Of a stretch of DNA of 64,000 bases, positions 47,345 to 58,540 are shown in pieces. The translations under genes and the position numbers were made by a program. Within the stretch, counting starts at the first letter, position 1; each line of letters begins with the position of its first letter. This stretch comes from Reticulascus tulasneorum (lineage: Eukaryota; Ascomycota; Sordariomycetes; Glomerellales; Reticulascaceae). The stretch lies in the NCBI GenBank assembly GCA_001557505.1, contig LSAX01000001.1, positions 1,240,001 through 1,304,000 of the forward strand. The letters run 5' to 3'. The notes beneath the pieces are model-generated. The model was not told where the DNA came from and did not search any database. It was given only the letters and a program-made list of their open reading frames with translations.

Positions 47345-49025
47345 TCAATCATCTGGTGGTGAGTATACTGAATCGAGCCCGTCTCCAGTAGCAGAGCTTC
47401 TAACGCCATATCTCAAAGTTCTCCTATCCACGGCGCCTGTTCTCGTCATTCGTCTACCAATCGGCTTGAACTGGGAGGTGTTGACAACAACCGTGGACGA
47501 AGGCGATGTTTGTGGCCATTCCATGGTAGATTCGTATTCTACAGTTCCAGATCCCGAATACTCGGGGGAATATGCAAGGCGTTTGGCAGGGGTGCTATCC
47601 TGTGCCGCTAATTGCTCCCTAGCATTGGATGCTCGTTTCTTCCGAGAGTTGAGAGCAATTTCTGAGGATTGTTGTCCTTCGCTTGACTGTTCCGGGACGA
47701 GTGAGAGCTCGTCAGTCCCGCTCCTTGAAGCGCGCCGATGATCAGACTCCACGCTAGCCTCGAGTCGTTGTATTCTGCTCTTGAATAGATCGAACTCCAT
47801 CTGCAAAGACTCGACCTGACTGGCTCGGTGGCCAATCTTCGTAATGCTGCTAGTAAGAATGTCCAACTCCTTTGATGAAAACGACGCAGTAGAAGGCTCT
47901 GTCTTTTTGCCGCGGTCTTGGTCCATCCCATGCTTCAACTGCTTCAGCTCAATTCTCAATGATGCCACCTCCTTCGCGTACTCCTTTGCAGTACCCAGAC
48001 TGTCCTTGGCAACCTTTTTTGCATTGCCCATCTCTTGTCGTAAGGCAGCTGCTTCTTGCTGCTGCTGACGTAGCCCGGTCTTTGCGGTCTGGAGCTCTTT
48101 TCGCAGCTCATCAGTCTCGGCTTTTGTGGCACTTGAAAGCTGGCGCATCTCAGAAACAACGGTATAGGTTGAGTTGATCTGACCCTCGAGGCGCATGACC
48201 GTACTGTTGTCGCGCACAGATGATCTCACATCCGAAATATCAGTGCGCAGGGAGCCGATGTCGTCCTTGTTCCTATCCATCTCCTTGCGCAGGTCCATCA
48301 TTGTGTCGTTGAGTTTCTTCACCTCCTTCTCAATGCGGATGACGGCATTGTCAAAGGCAGAGACGATCTGGTACCCGGCGCTGTCAATTCTATCGATATC
48401 ATCCCGCTGAGCATCGAGATCTGCTTGAATATGCAGAATATCCACGGGCTCGGAGCTGAAAGATGTGTGACTCTCGTGAAACCGAGAGCTCTTTTGAGAG
48501 TTGGAGCCTGTTGAGCTGGAGAATGACGGGTCCTGATGTGATCCTGCACCAGCCGCATCTCTCAATTTGAGAAATCTATTAATGATTAGTTCTGACTTCA
48601 GTCCCTCATCGCCCGTCAACACTATAGAAGTCTGACGGAGGAGAAGCTGGTTGCTGTGGGAGAGTTAGCTTGCTCGCGACCCAACAGACACCGAAACTCA
48701 CTCGTCAAGCGCATGATTGGTTGGGGTGCTGAGGCACTTGAGACCGACGACAGTCTTGCATTGTGCGCAAGCAATATCTTGTAGCTGGCTATGTTCTATG
48801 TGAGCATGTAGCTGCAAGACGGGTACGAGCGACTTCGTGTCCATACCATTCCGCAACCAAGGTCAGCTGTTCGCCGATCCTCCTAGGCCCCTGCAAGATA
48901 ATATTCCCATCGTCCTTGGCATCAACAATGGGACTGATGTAGCTCTTTCCGATTTGCGTCCATAAATTGACAAATTCACCTAGTTCCGCGTCGCAATGAC
49001 CACATCTGCCTCGTAGGATTTCCAT
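47345..49025 (-). CDS. Mis18/Yippee-like zinc-domain protein with long coiled coil
   Basis: Three exons, 49025-48847, 48788-48702 and 48653-47345 (introns 58 and 48 nt), give 524 residues. The first 100 residues carry two CxxC pairs, CGHC (8-11) and CAQC (67-70). Between them lies YISPIV...GPRRIGEQLTLVAEC, and after them GLKCLSTPTNHAL..NQLLLRQTSIVL. This spacing and the closing block fit the Mis18/Yippee zinc fold; Mis18 primes centromeres for CENP-A loading. From about 150 to 390 the protein is heptad-rich and charged (coiled coil: VIRIEKEVKKLNDTMMDLRKEMDRN, LRKELQTAKTGLRQQQQEAAALRQEM). The tail is Ser/Thr/Arg-rich (FKPIGRRMTRTGAVDRR). Fission-yeast Mis18 lacks such a tail. The assignment rests on the zinc pattern and is not proven. 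It diverges from the REX1 gene. Confidence 0.75.
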
Positions 49026-49531
49026 GACTAGTTGAAGCGATTTCTCAGGTCAGATTTAGAGCGACAAGATGGTGCGTATGAATAATAGAACTGTGGCCTT
49101 GCCAAACACATCTCTGTGCAGCTACGGTCGCGTGGTAGACATTGCGACGGGATGCGATGGCTTCATTCAACCATGGCGCGACGACGCGTAAATTGAATTT
49201 TGGCGACAATGATGGCGGGCAGAAAGAGAGACCCTTTCAAAGCTCAGCTGCTGGTTCCTTATTGGCCAACCGCCCAGAGGTCCGTTTGGTAGGGGGACAT
49301 TCCCCGCGCCAGCCACTTTAAGGCCCTGTTTGCATCAAAAATGGGGCTAAAAACTCCACCAGCTGCTTCCCATTGATAGGCGGCGCATCCGCTCACTTTT
49401 TCCGTAGCTGCATCATTCGCAGCAGAAAATTTACCTTGCCGTCCGAATCTGCCCACAGTTGGTTGTCGACACGGTTGATCCAGGACCTCCTAACGCCTTG
49501 CCTGTCGCAGAACCGCGAATACCACTCAAAG
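49026..49531. promoter_or_regulatory. divergent promoter of the Mis18-like and REX1-type genes
   Basis: 506 bp between the start codons. An open frame on the plus strand extends 159 nt upstream of the REX1 ATG but starts only with TTG, so it is treated as leader. Confidence 0.5.
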
Positions 49532-51658
49532 ATGGGGCACGGTAGTGGGAAGAAGCTCTCCGAGCTGCGTACCGAAGCTACACCAGGCAATGGGCAGCTC
49601 AGCACGCCTCGAGATGATGTCGACGCAACGGGGAATCCTGACAGGGAGATGGTGCCCGAGGACTCCCCGAAAAGTCTTAGTAGTGGCAGTCTGAAGCGCT
49701 CGGCTCCCGACGACAATGACGATGGCGGCGGTTGGCAAAAAGTGTCACACAAAAACAAGAAGGCGAAGAAGACCCCGACCGAAAGCTCCAACCGCTACCC
49801 AAACATCAAGTTCTCCTCGGCCGCGAAACTAATGTCAAAGATAAACCTTGCCATGGTGCGCGACTTGGTCCTATACATCTTCGCCGACGGCTCTGCTCCC
49901 AACTGGGTTGCCGTCTCGCATAGGCCGGAGTTCAGAAAGGTCGTTGCTATAATGGTGCCCGGGCTCGAAGAGGCCATGTTCAAGGAAGGGGTTGACTTTT
50001 CTAAGTATAAGCTGGAAACTATGACCCTTCAAGAGAGGACCATGACTTCGCCGGACGATTACTACCCACGGGAATTGGACGGAGAAAAGCTCCCAGACGC
50101 CCTAAAGCCGCTGGCGGATATCTTCCCTCATCTGTGGCCCTGCAGAACACCTGGCGATGACAGGCACTCAAAGATGTACTCTCCCATGTCAACTTTCCTC
50201 ACGGCTCCTCTTCCGAAGTCGAAAGAGGAGAAGAAGGGAGTCAAGGCGGCCAAGGAGCCGAACGGGTGGCAGAATGAGCGCACCCGGATAACCGAATTTC
50301 TATCTTCCGTAGAAGAGCTGCAAGATGGTGGCCATCTCATCCATCCGTCCATGCTCAAGAATGAGGAAGCACGTGCAGCATTTAAAGCACCAGAAGGATG
50401 GGTGGCTTCTAGCGTCGATAAACTCGAGGACGCTACCATTCCAGAGGCGGAGATCCAGCAAGGAAGTGTCACCGCCGGACGTACATGTCTTGCTCTAGAT
50501 TGCGAAATGTGCGTCACCGGCGAGAACGAGTACTCGTTGACACGCATCGGTGTCGTTGACTGGTCTGGCGAGGTCGTTATGGACGAACTCGTCAAGCCAG
50601 ATAAACCCATCATTGACTACGTCACGAGGTTCTCAGGTATCACAGAAGAGATGCTGGCACCAGTCACGACCACGCTCAAGGACATTCAGGAAAAGCTACT
50701 TACCCTCCTCACCCCTCAGACAATCCTCATCGGCCATTCCCTCGAATCCGACCTCAAAGCCCTTCAGCTCTCCCACCCTTTCATCGTGGACACTTCCCTA
50801 ATCTACCCTCATCCTCGCGGGCCGCCGCTCAAGTCGTCGTTGAAATGGCTGGCACAGAAGTACCTATCCCGCGAGATTCAAAAAGGTGGTGCAAGTGGCC
50901 ACAACCCCGTCGAAGACGCCCGCACCTGCTTGGATCTTGTCCGTCAGAAATGCGAAAAGGGCAAGCTGTGGGGCACTTCAGATGCACAAGGTGAGAACCT
51001 GTTCCGCAGACTCGCGCGAGCGGGAACCGCATACAAGTCCCAGGGCGGCGATGCTGCTTTGGGTGGCGCACGGCTGGGCAAGACGAGCGCCGCCGTTGAC
51101 TGGGGCGACCCGAGTAAAGGGGTTGGTGCCGCGGCCACGCACCAGATCGGATGCAAGTCGGACGAGGACGTAACGAACGGTATCATCCGTGCGGTGACCG
51201 GCGACCCGGACGGACTCGAGATACGCGGCGGTGGGGTCGACTTCGTCTGGGCGCGGATGAGAGAGCTGGAAGCACAACGAGGGTGGTGGAACAAGAATCG
51301 CGCCGACAACCCCAGCAGCGACGGCGGGCCGCCCGAACCCACGACTGCAGATCTCGAAGCCGAGGGGGCCGACGGCATGTCAGCCCTCGAGAGCTGCCTG
51401 TTCCGTCTCTCAGAGCGCCTCACGCGCATCCGCGCCTCGCTCCCGCCATGCACGGCACTGATCGTCTACTCGGGCTCCGGCGATCCGCGCGAGATGGGCC
51501 GGCTGCAGCAGATGCACTTTCAGTGGAAGCGCGAGTACAGCACCCCCGGCAAGAAGTGGGACGAGCTCTCCGTGAAGTGGACCGACGTGGAGGAACAGGC
51601 CTTGAAGCAGGCGGTTAAGAGGGCTCGCGACGGGATTGCGTTTGTTGGCGTCAAGTAG
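49532..51658 (+). CDS. REX1/REXO1-type 3'-5' RNA exonuclease
   Basis: Single exon, 708 residues from the first ATG. A DEDDh exonuclease of the Rex1/Rnh70 group, which in yeast trims 3' ends of 5S rRNA, 5.8S rRNA and tRNA precursors in the nucleus. Catalytic motifs: ALDCEMC (Exo I, D near 323), GHSLESDLKALQ (Exo II, about 400) and HNPVEDARTCLDL (Exo III with the histidine, about 457). The N-terminal third is charged, with a nuclear-localisation-like KNKKAKK. The C-terminal third is moderately conserved and ends in a GC-rich stretch containing ALIVYSGSGDPREM, a block seen in fungal Rex orthologues. The start at 49532 gives MGHGSGKKLSEL. Confidence 0.9.
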   Translation: MGHGSGKKLSELRTEATPGNGQLSTPRDDVDATGNPDREMVPEDSPKSLSSGSLKRSAPDDNDDGGGWQKVSHKNKKAKKTPTESSNRYPNIKFSSAAKLMSKINLAMVRDLVLYIFADGSAPNWVAVSHRPEFRKVVAIMVPGLEEAMFKEGVDFSKYKLETMTLQERTMTSPDDYYPRELDGEKLPDALKPLADIFPHLWPCRTPGDDRHSKMYSPMSTFLTAPLPKSKEEKKGVKAAKEPNGWQNERTRITEFLSSVEELQDGGHLIHPSMLKNEEARAAFKAPEGWVASSVDKLEDATIPEAEIQQGSVTAGRTCLALDCEMCVTGENEYSLTRIGVVDWSGEVVMDELVKPDKPIIDYVTRFSGITEEMLAPVTTTLKDIQEKLLTLLTPQTILIGHSLESDLKALQLSHPFIVDTSLIYPHPRGPPLKSSLKWLAQKYLSREIQKGGASGHNPVEDARTCLDLVRQKCEKGKLWGTSDAQGENLFRRLARAGTAYKSQGGDAALGGARLGKTSAAVDWGDPSKGVGAAATHQIGCKSDEDVTNGIIRAVTGDPDGLEIRGGGVDFVWARMRELEAQRGWWNKNRADNPSSDGGPPEPTTADLEAEGADGMSALESCLFRLSERLTRIRASLPPCTALIVYSGSGDPREMGRLQQMHFQWKREYSTPGKKWDELSVKWTDVEEQALKQAVKRARDGIAFVGVK

Positions 51659-51978
51659 ATTCCCCAACAACGGGGCGACCGGTGCGGCTTTCTACGTGTC
51701 TCATGAGAAATGAACAGCTGGATGGAAGATGTTGTTCTTTAGTGACAGCCGGGTGCTAGAAAGATGCTGCTTGGCCAGTTGCTGCCACCCTTTGTTGCTC
51801 GATACCAGTCACATAGCCTACTCACGCCTGGAATGGCTAGAATAAGAGATCAAAAAAAGTTACTCTAAACAGGGGCACCCAGCCATGACCTTTCGCATTG
51901 CCGCAAATTCTCAATCTAGATGCCTAACCCTATCTATTTCCTCTCCCTCCCCCTAACCCCTTCCATTTTTGATTAAAT
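51659..51978. other. convergent intergenic region
   Basis: Spacer between the REX1-type gene (plus) and PEX5 (minus). No supported feature. Confidence 0.5.
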
Positions 51979-54002
51979 TTAAAAGTCAAAGTCGCCCCTG
52001 AAAATATCCGGATCCACGCCCACCACCGTCTTCTCGGCCAGATCCCTGCGTCCCATCTGCGTGAACACCCTCCTCAGCGTATCGTACAGGGTGGTGCTGC
52101 GGTTCTGCGCCGTCATGCGGTCGAGCTGCTCGTCCAGGTGGGCCGTGTTGGTGCCGCCGCCCGCGCCCACGCCGCCGAGTATCTCGTACGCCTTGCTGCG
52201 GCCGCTCTTCTCGATGGCCTTGTGCATGTTGAGCGCGGCGAGCAGGTGGCCGGCCGCCTCCTCGTGGCAGCCGATGTTAATACAGCTGACGCCGAGGTTG
52301 TAGCGTGCGCGGACGAAGTTGGGGTTCAGGGAGAGGGCCTTTTCGTAGGCGGCGATGGCCTCCTCGCTGCGGCCCGAGTTTGCGAGCGTGGCGCCCAGGC
52401 GGTTCCAGAGCAGATGAAGCTGCTCCTGCTGGTTGGAGGCGCCTTGCTCGGAGGAGTGCAGTGCCGAGGTGAAGCAGTCGACGGCCTTGTCGTACTCCTC
52501 CGCGCCGTAGAAGAGCACGCCGAGCCCGACCTGCACGTCCGGGTCCATGTGCTCGCCATCTGGGGAGAGCTGCGCCGCCTGGATAAAGTGTTTGGTGACC
52601 TTGTCGTGCAGCTGCTGGCGGTCGGTGAACCCCATCTCAGACATGGGGTGCAGATCTGTCGGGGCGATGATCTGCGGGTATTTGACCGATAGCCAGCGCT
52701 CGAGGGTGCGGTAGGCGGTGCTGTCGTAGCCTTCGTTGGTGTATGAGACAGCCAGCCCCATTAGCGCGGCAAGGTTGTTGGGGTCGAGCTTGATGGTTTG
52801 CTCGAGTGCGCGGATTGCCGCTGTCTCCTTTTCGTTCTGGGCTTGCGCGGAGCCCAGGTATACCCACGCCTCGACGTGATCCGGATTCTGCTGAACGGCT
52901 GCTTCGAAGGCCAGGGCTGCGAGGGAGAGGTTACCGCCTTCTCGCATAATCCGTACGCCCTCTTCAAAGGCGTTCTTCTCGTCGCCGAAGAAGTTGTCTT
53001 CTTCAAACAAGTAGTTCTCCACGACCGGGTCGCCCAGCCTGCTCCAATCGCCTCCTAGACCATGGAAATCCGGGCCCCAGTCATCGCTATCGAACTTATC
53101 AAAAGCGTCACCGTCGACCATTGATTTCGCAGCAGCCGTTTCCGCCTGTATACCCTTCCATATTGACTCAAAATCTCCAAACTCGTTCGTCTCGGACTGC
53201 ATCGCCCTGTCTATTTCTTCGAGCTCCGGCTCCGCCGCCTCCGCCTGATTCACGTCTTGTGCCTCCAACTGAATCTGCGCAAACTGCTCCTCCCACTTGT
53301 GGTCGTCCAGCTCAACAAGCTTCTCCTTCCCCTTGCCTTCTGGCCCAAGATGCTGTTGCTGCAGCGGTTGTCCTTGTGCCTGGTACATGGGCTGAAACAT
53401 GGGTCTTTGGTTCATCATGCCGCCGTAACCCATCCCCATATTTTGCATCATCCCCCCTCCGAGCATCGGTTGTTGCTGCGCCATAGCGCTCGGCATTGGA
53501 CTTGATCTGGCCGAGGACTGTTGCTGGTTTATGTGCCGGAAGCGAGCGAAGTCTTCGGGGCTAAACTGTGTTCCTGGGGGTACGTTGAACGCGGCTTCCA
53601 TCGTCGCTTGTTGGTTATGTTGGAAGTCATTCGCCCACGTAGGTGAGGTCGAGCTGGCTCGTAGATGGGCTCCATGAGCCGGGTCTATTCGGATAGTTCC
53701 ATTTTGCATCGGTATCTCTTGCTGGAGGTTCGGGGTGTTGTTCAGGAAGCCGTTCATCATCTAGCCTGGCTGTCAGCAACTCGCTCGTTTCCATCGACTT
53801 CTCCATACCGGACACCGCAGGAAGTCCCTACCTCATCTTGCCGTGGCGTGCTCGCGCCAGCGCTCCTGAAGCCGTTGATCCCATTAGGACCCCTCTGCGC
53901 CAACCTGTCCCTCTGCAGCGTCTTGTCGTCTTGGACATGTTTCTGGAATTGACTGAGCGGGTTGCCCGACGTCGAGCATTCCGCTCCCCCTAGAAAAGAC
54001 AT
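51979..54002 (-). CDS. PEX5: peroxisomal targeting signal 1 receptor Pex5
   Basis: Exons 54002-53832 and 53760-51979 (71-nt intron) give 650 residues. Pex5 binds the C-terminal SKL-type signal of matrix proteins in the cytosol and carries them through the peroxisomal pore. The N-terminus MSFLGGAECSTSGNPLSQFQKHVQDD contains the conserved Cys9 used for monoubiquitination and recycling. Aromatic pore/Pex14-binding motifs are visible: WANDF (Trp99), WEEQF (Trp213), WKGIQ (Trp258) and a WGPDF further on. A Gln/Met-rich disordered linker separates them. From about residue 320 the TPR repeats begin (FEEGVRIMREGGNLSLAALAFEAAVQQNPDHVEAWVYLG, and so on) and run to about 590. The C-terminal helical bundle ends TLRRVFTQMGRRDLAEKTVVG. 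Overall layout and length match fungal Pex5. Confidence 0.97.
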
Positions 54003-54801
54003 GCCGACGTGGGTGGCTAAAGGAAAAAAGAACGCGAGATGTTGTGCTGATGCTGTTCTCACTGTGTCTATGCCCTGGCTCTAAATCAAATGTATTACTC
54101 TGGAGGATGCGGAGATGTTCAGTGGCGAGCTCGTGAGAATGGGCATCACTTGCGCAAAGAAAGCAGTGTTACTCGTTGTGGTTTGTAAGTCGGGTCGGGT
54201 AGCGCTGAGCCACCAAAGTTATACCGAGGCAACGCCCCCCCCCACAGTTATGGAGGCCCTACTGGCTGACCGCACGCTTCCGTGCCGGCAACCCCAGGCG
54301 GCAATATATTTCCTCCGCCATCCGGAAATGCTTCCATGTGACGCAGCAGCTAGACGCCCATATGATGCTGCATACTTACGTATTCAATATCTCACAACTC
54401 AGGTACGGCATATCCGAGACTCAACGAAAGAAATGGTTTGGAGAAGGATGGGTTCTTTGGAACGCCTTCGCGAAAAGTTCCAAATGAAGCCCCCAACTTC
54501 CAGTCTCTTCACTACTGAATGCTCATTCTTAGCAAAGAACCCAAACTGAGCTCGTGCAGACAGAAGGGAGATGGTGCATTAGCAGCCGTCGTAAATTTGC
54601 CAGTTCTACACAAGTATGATGGTATGATACAGTTGTCCAGACATTATTAAACCGAACACGAGTCTATACACTCCGCCGCCGCCACCCAGTTTTTCTCATG
54701 CCCTTTTCTTCAACCCAAACTGAACCAGCTGCCCGGCGAACCGCAACCTTCGATAGAAATACACGACGAGAAGATATAAAGCTCGGCTATCCCAGTTGCG
54801 C
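54003..54801. other. intergenic region, PEX5 promoter
   Basis: 800 bp between two minus-strand genes. A 144-codon plus-strand ATG frame (54115-54549) lies here without domain, codon bias or neighbours to support it. Confidence 0.45.
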
Positions 54802-55721
54802 CTATGCATTCCGGTCTACTCCTTCGCTGCCACCTTGGTGATCTTGACCAGCTGTTGATTTTCGACGGGAATCGCGCTTAAAGGTCTTGCCGGACTCTTC
54901 CGCAAAAGTTGCTCTCAGATAACGGCCGCGAATCTCCACGTTGCCCAGTAGCTCTTTGGCTGCCGCAGAATCCTCGAGACTGTTGAAATCGGCATGCGCG
55001 AAACCACGGGGCCAGCCGGTCGCTCGGTCGACCGCCACACGCACATCAAGGATGTTTGTCAGTTTGCTGAATACCGTGTTTAGATCAGCATCGGTGGCAT
55101 CGTAAGGAATGTTACCGATGTAGAGGGTACGTGTCGGCGGGAGTTCTGTTCGCCCCCGGTTGGGGTTCACTTCGCGGCGTTTGCTCTCATTCTTAACCTT
55201 GACATTCAAGCGGCGGCCGTGCCAGAATGTGCCGTCAACATTGTCGACAGCTTGCTGCACTGACTCGGAGTTCCCGTAGTAGACGAAAGCGAATCTGTAA
55301 CAGGATATTAGCAAGGGCGATGTGTCGGACTGAGCTCCGACAAACTCACGCTTTTGTATCAGCCAGGAATACATCAGAAACATCGCCATATTTGGTGAAA
55401 GCCTCCTTCAAGTCCTCGGCAGTGACGTCGTACGCAAAATTCTGGACGAAGATGCCGTATGGGGTCTCGGCGATCGACCGTGGTCCGCTGGACGTCTCTG
55501 GTGTCGTCTTTTCCTCATCATTGCGGAAGATTGAGGTCTGAGAGAACGCCCTTATGCCTGTTGATGATATGGAACGAGCCACGAGGGCTCCGACCGACCG
55601 AGTGGCAATCCGTGAGATTGATGCCGACTGCGACTTTGGAACAATTGCGACAAAAGGCGTTGCCCGAACGGAACGAGCTGCGGCGCGTCGAAGGGAATAC
55701 CTGTAGATTTTGCTTTAGCAT
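54802..55721 (-). CDS. two-RRM RNA-binding protein, probably mitochondrial
   Basis: Proposed exons 55721-55701 (7 codons), 55633-55350 and 55294-54802, about 265 residues. RRM1 starts YGIFVQNFAYDVTAEDLKEAFTKYGDVSDVFLADTKA and continues across intron 2 with the RNP1 motif FAFVYYG. RRM2 has RNP2 LYIGNIPYD and RNP1-like GFAHADF, followed by a basic tail (TFKRDSRRKSTAGQ). The segment before RRM1 (SASISRIATRSVGALVARSISSTGIRAFSQTS) is rich in R, S and A with no acidic residue, like a mitochondrial presequence. The frame of exon 2 lacks any ATG, so a small upstream exon is needed. The 7-codon exon, with GTATTC donor and a CAAAG or CGCAG acceptor, fits in phase but is tentative. A 9-codon upstream frame (MFVLLLRAQ) precedes it. 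Confidence 0.75.
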
Positions 55722-56943
55722 AAGAGCGCCATTATTGGGCACGGAGAAGCAGCACGAACATTTTGCAGGTATATCAGTGGAATAAACGAATTCGGTTGAA
55801 AGTCCTGTATATACTGTTGCCGGGAATGGTTTTCTTAGATCGCTGGGAAGTTTTCGAAAAAAATTACGGCGAAGGTATTGGATAAGTTTCCCATCAGATT
55901 GCTCGAAAGAGCTAAGCCTAATTGGACCTAGCCTACTCCAAGCATGTACTCCAGTACCTCGCCAGGGGCTGGCGTGCTGCTTGGGTAGGATTCACGATTT
56001 AACCCGCCACGAAGACATCTCACAATGGTCATGAATGATTTATGTTTCGAGCTGACCTGTTTTGGGACCGAATTGATCCAACCTGGTTCTCAGAGTAGTC
56101 AATAAAAACTACCTCTACACACAAGAGCAAATTAAGCTCAAAGTTCCATCCACCTCGTCGTCTCTGCCCCCCATACATTGCGTGAAAGTACCAACCCATC
56201 CTTCCCTCCTCCCGCCTCGACATCTCCAATGGTAGAGACGCACATGCGGCTTTTGATCCCCAAACCTTGAAGGGCATCTTCAGACAAGCAGATGGGTATA
56301 TACACCGAATACTCGTCCAACAATCCAAATACCCAGCCCAAGCCTTTAGTATCCCAACATCAAGGGACCATCCATCCATCCCAGCCCAGACCAAAGAATA
56401 AGGCCATCCACCCATGTTCAATAACTCCCACCGGATAGGAAATAAGTTCCCGAATCCTCCATGCCAACATTAGATTTGTGCCCCAGCATCTGGGTTTGTT
56501 TTGATATCGGATTATTTTCGTATTGGCACAGACAGTGATGAAAAAGAGAAGGAAAAAAAAATGTGACCCCGGAACGGCCCGTCCGAGGGTATGGTGAAGA
56601 AGATGAAGTGGTTGCCAGCCAAATGTGGCCGGACATGTACAGATAGATGCCTTAACTTTGCACGAATATCCAAGCAAACCCGAAGACATAATGTAACAGA
56701 GAGCCTCTATGAGGCTGATGAGGTCCCCACCCCTGCAAGCTCATCTCGCGCTCTCAGGTGCTGAAGCATGCGAGACTTGAATTGCTGTTGCGGCAGTGGA
56801 TTGCGTGGAGGTTGGGCCCCATGGGGACAGACATGCATCCAGCAAAATCAATGAAAACACTCTCTTGATGACAGGAAGCGTTGGGGAACAGCCGATGTGC
56901 CCCTCGTAACAGCAAGAAAGGTTTCTGTGATACGAGTGCTATT
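55722..56943. other. intergenic region
   Basis: 1.2 kb between two minus-strand genes; the left part is the promoter of the RRM gene, the right part likely a long 3' UTR of the bHLH gene. No gene was seen. Confidence 0.45.
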
Positions 56944-58540
56944 CTAATACCTTTCAGGTCTGTAGCCGTTGACTCTAGGTGGGTCGTATTGGACCCCAGT
57001 CATGGACTCTGGCCCAGGCTGGGTTTGGCCACCCAGTGTGCGTAGGGGTGGAAGTTCCGGTCGAGTAGCATTGGGATACTGTTCTGATGGATAAGGAGCA
57101 GGAGGCGCTGCCTGTGACTGAGGAGGTTGCTGTGTGGTTGGCGATTGCTGAAGTCGCAATGAATGGACGTCGGTCTGCAGCCGGGATATATCTACCCTCA
57201 TGTTATGGTTCTCCCGGCGCATAGCATCATTATCATGCATCAGTGTTCCGTTTTGTGTTTGCAAAATGCGAATGAGTTCAGCCATTCGTTGGTGCTCAGA
57301 GATTGCTGCCACGTGTCAGTGAATGTCTGCAGAGTTCGTACTCATCGTACGTACCTTTCGTCAAGATTTCCCATTTAGATGCTTTGGAACCTCGTTCCTG
57401 CGGCATCAGGTCCCGGAGCGCCTCAAACAACTCTTTCATCTCCGTTCTCCTCTTTCGCTCGGCTAGCTTGTGGCTTTTTCTCAGCTCGGGTGTCCGGCTG
57501 TAGGGTTGGGACCCGGTGCGACCGTCGCCGTCAAGATCCTCATCCTGAAGATCGTCCAGTTGTTTGTGGTGTAGAGAGTGGTGGTGAACCGGAGGAAAGT
57601 CTTGGGATGCGCTAGATAAACGATTGAACTCCGTGCCCTCGTCCAACCGTAGCTGGCCCGGCGGGAGCCTCGACTCGGTGGTGAACTGACTGCTGGCAAT
57701 AGAGTCGGCAATGCTGCTGCGTCTCGAGTCAAAGTAGGACGTGTGCGGGCCGATCTTTTGGATTTCTTCCTCGGGGAAAGCCCACGCCTGACCCTTTGTA
57801 GGTTCTGCAGCACGCGCAATGTGGCTCGTCGCCGGGCCGGTAATCGCCGGCGCAGTCCTCGTGACTCCCTTGGAGTTTTGCTCAGGATTCCGGTCGTTGC
57901 TCGGCTGGTAGCCATTCGATATGCGGTGTATCGAGAGAGCTTCAAGACCAGGACGTGGGTTCCGTTGTGTGTTGAGGGTGTTCTGGATGGATGTGGTGGA
58001 TTGGTTGTGACTGGCATAGGGCGAATTTCCCAACCTCAGATCGTGGAATCCCTGGTTTATCCTGCTGTCGACACTCTCTCGTCGAGACTCCGGATACATG
58101 TGCCCTTCGAAGGTCGCACTTGGTGGGGCCGACTCCAGCGAGGTTGGACGATCGAATCGTCGTGGGTCGGCACTGCTTGGCGTAGTTGGCGAGACCATAG
58201 ACGCAACGCTCATATTGCTCTGTGCTGGTGAAATCAGTGGTTGCGGAACCAAGCTGGTAGAAACCGGCGAGGGTGTCTTGTCCGTGGGGGAGGACCGGTA
58301 TGCAGAGCCAGTCGGACTGAGTACGTTAAGTCCCATGCCGGATGCTGCAGAGGTATCTGTAGAGCTGGCTGTTAGCTACTAAGGATCTTCCTCGGCCACT
58401 CGCCAGGCCGTGCGTTTAAACGTACGTTTGCTTGACGCATCCGTGCTTGAGAAGTATGCCGAGTCGCGATTATCATCCTGGTTCAGCACGCCTGCCAAAC
58501 CGGCAGGGAGCTTTTGGGAAGCCGGACGCTGGACTTCCAT
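56944..58540 (-). CDS. bHLH transcription factor
   Basis: Exons 58540-58426, 58356-57355 and 57305-56944 (introns 69 and 49 nt) give 492 residues. A long Ser/Pro/Thr-rich N-terminal region (1-320) leads to the bHLH at about 325-385. The basic part is RKSHKLAERKRRTEMK (the His, Glu and Arg positions that read CANNTG are present), helix 1 is ELFEALRDLMP, the loop is QERGSKASK, and helix 2 crosses the last intron (WEILTK-AISEHQRMAELIRIL). A leucine/glutamine-rich continuation follows (QTQNGTLMHDNDAMRRENHNMRVDISRLQTDVHSL), so a zipper-like extension is likely. The tail is Pro/Gln-rich. With H, E and R in the basic region, binding to CACGTG is expected from the family rule, and the large upstream region holds five such sites. 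Target genes unknown. Confidence 0.92.

Noticed and set aside
52138..52692. 184-codon plus-strand frame opposite PEX5
   Set aside because: Shadow of the TPR-coding region.
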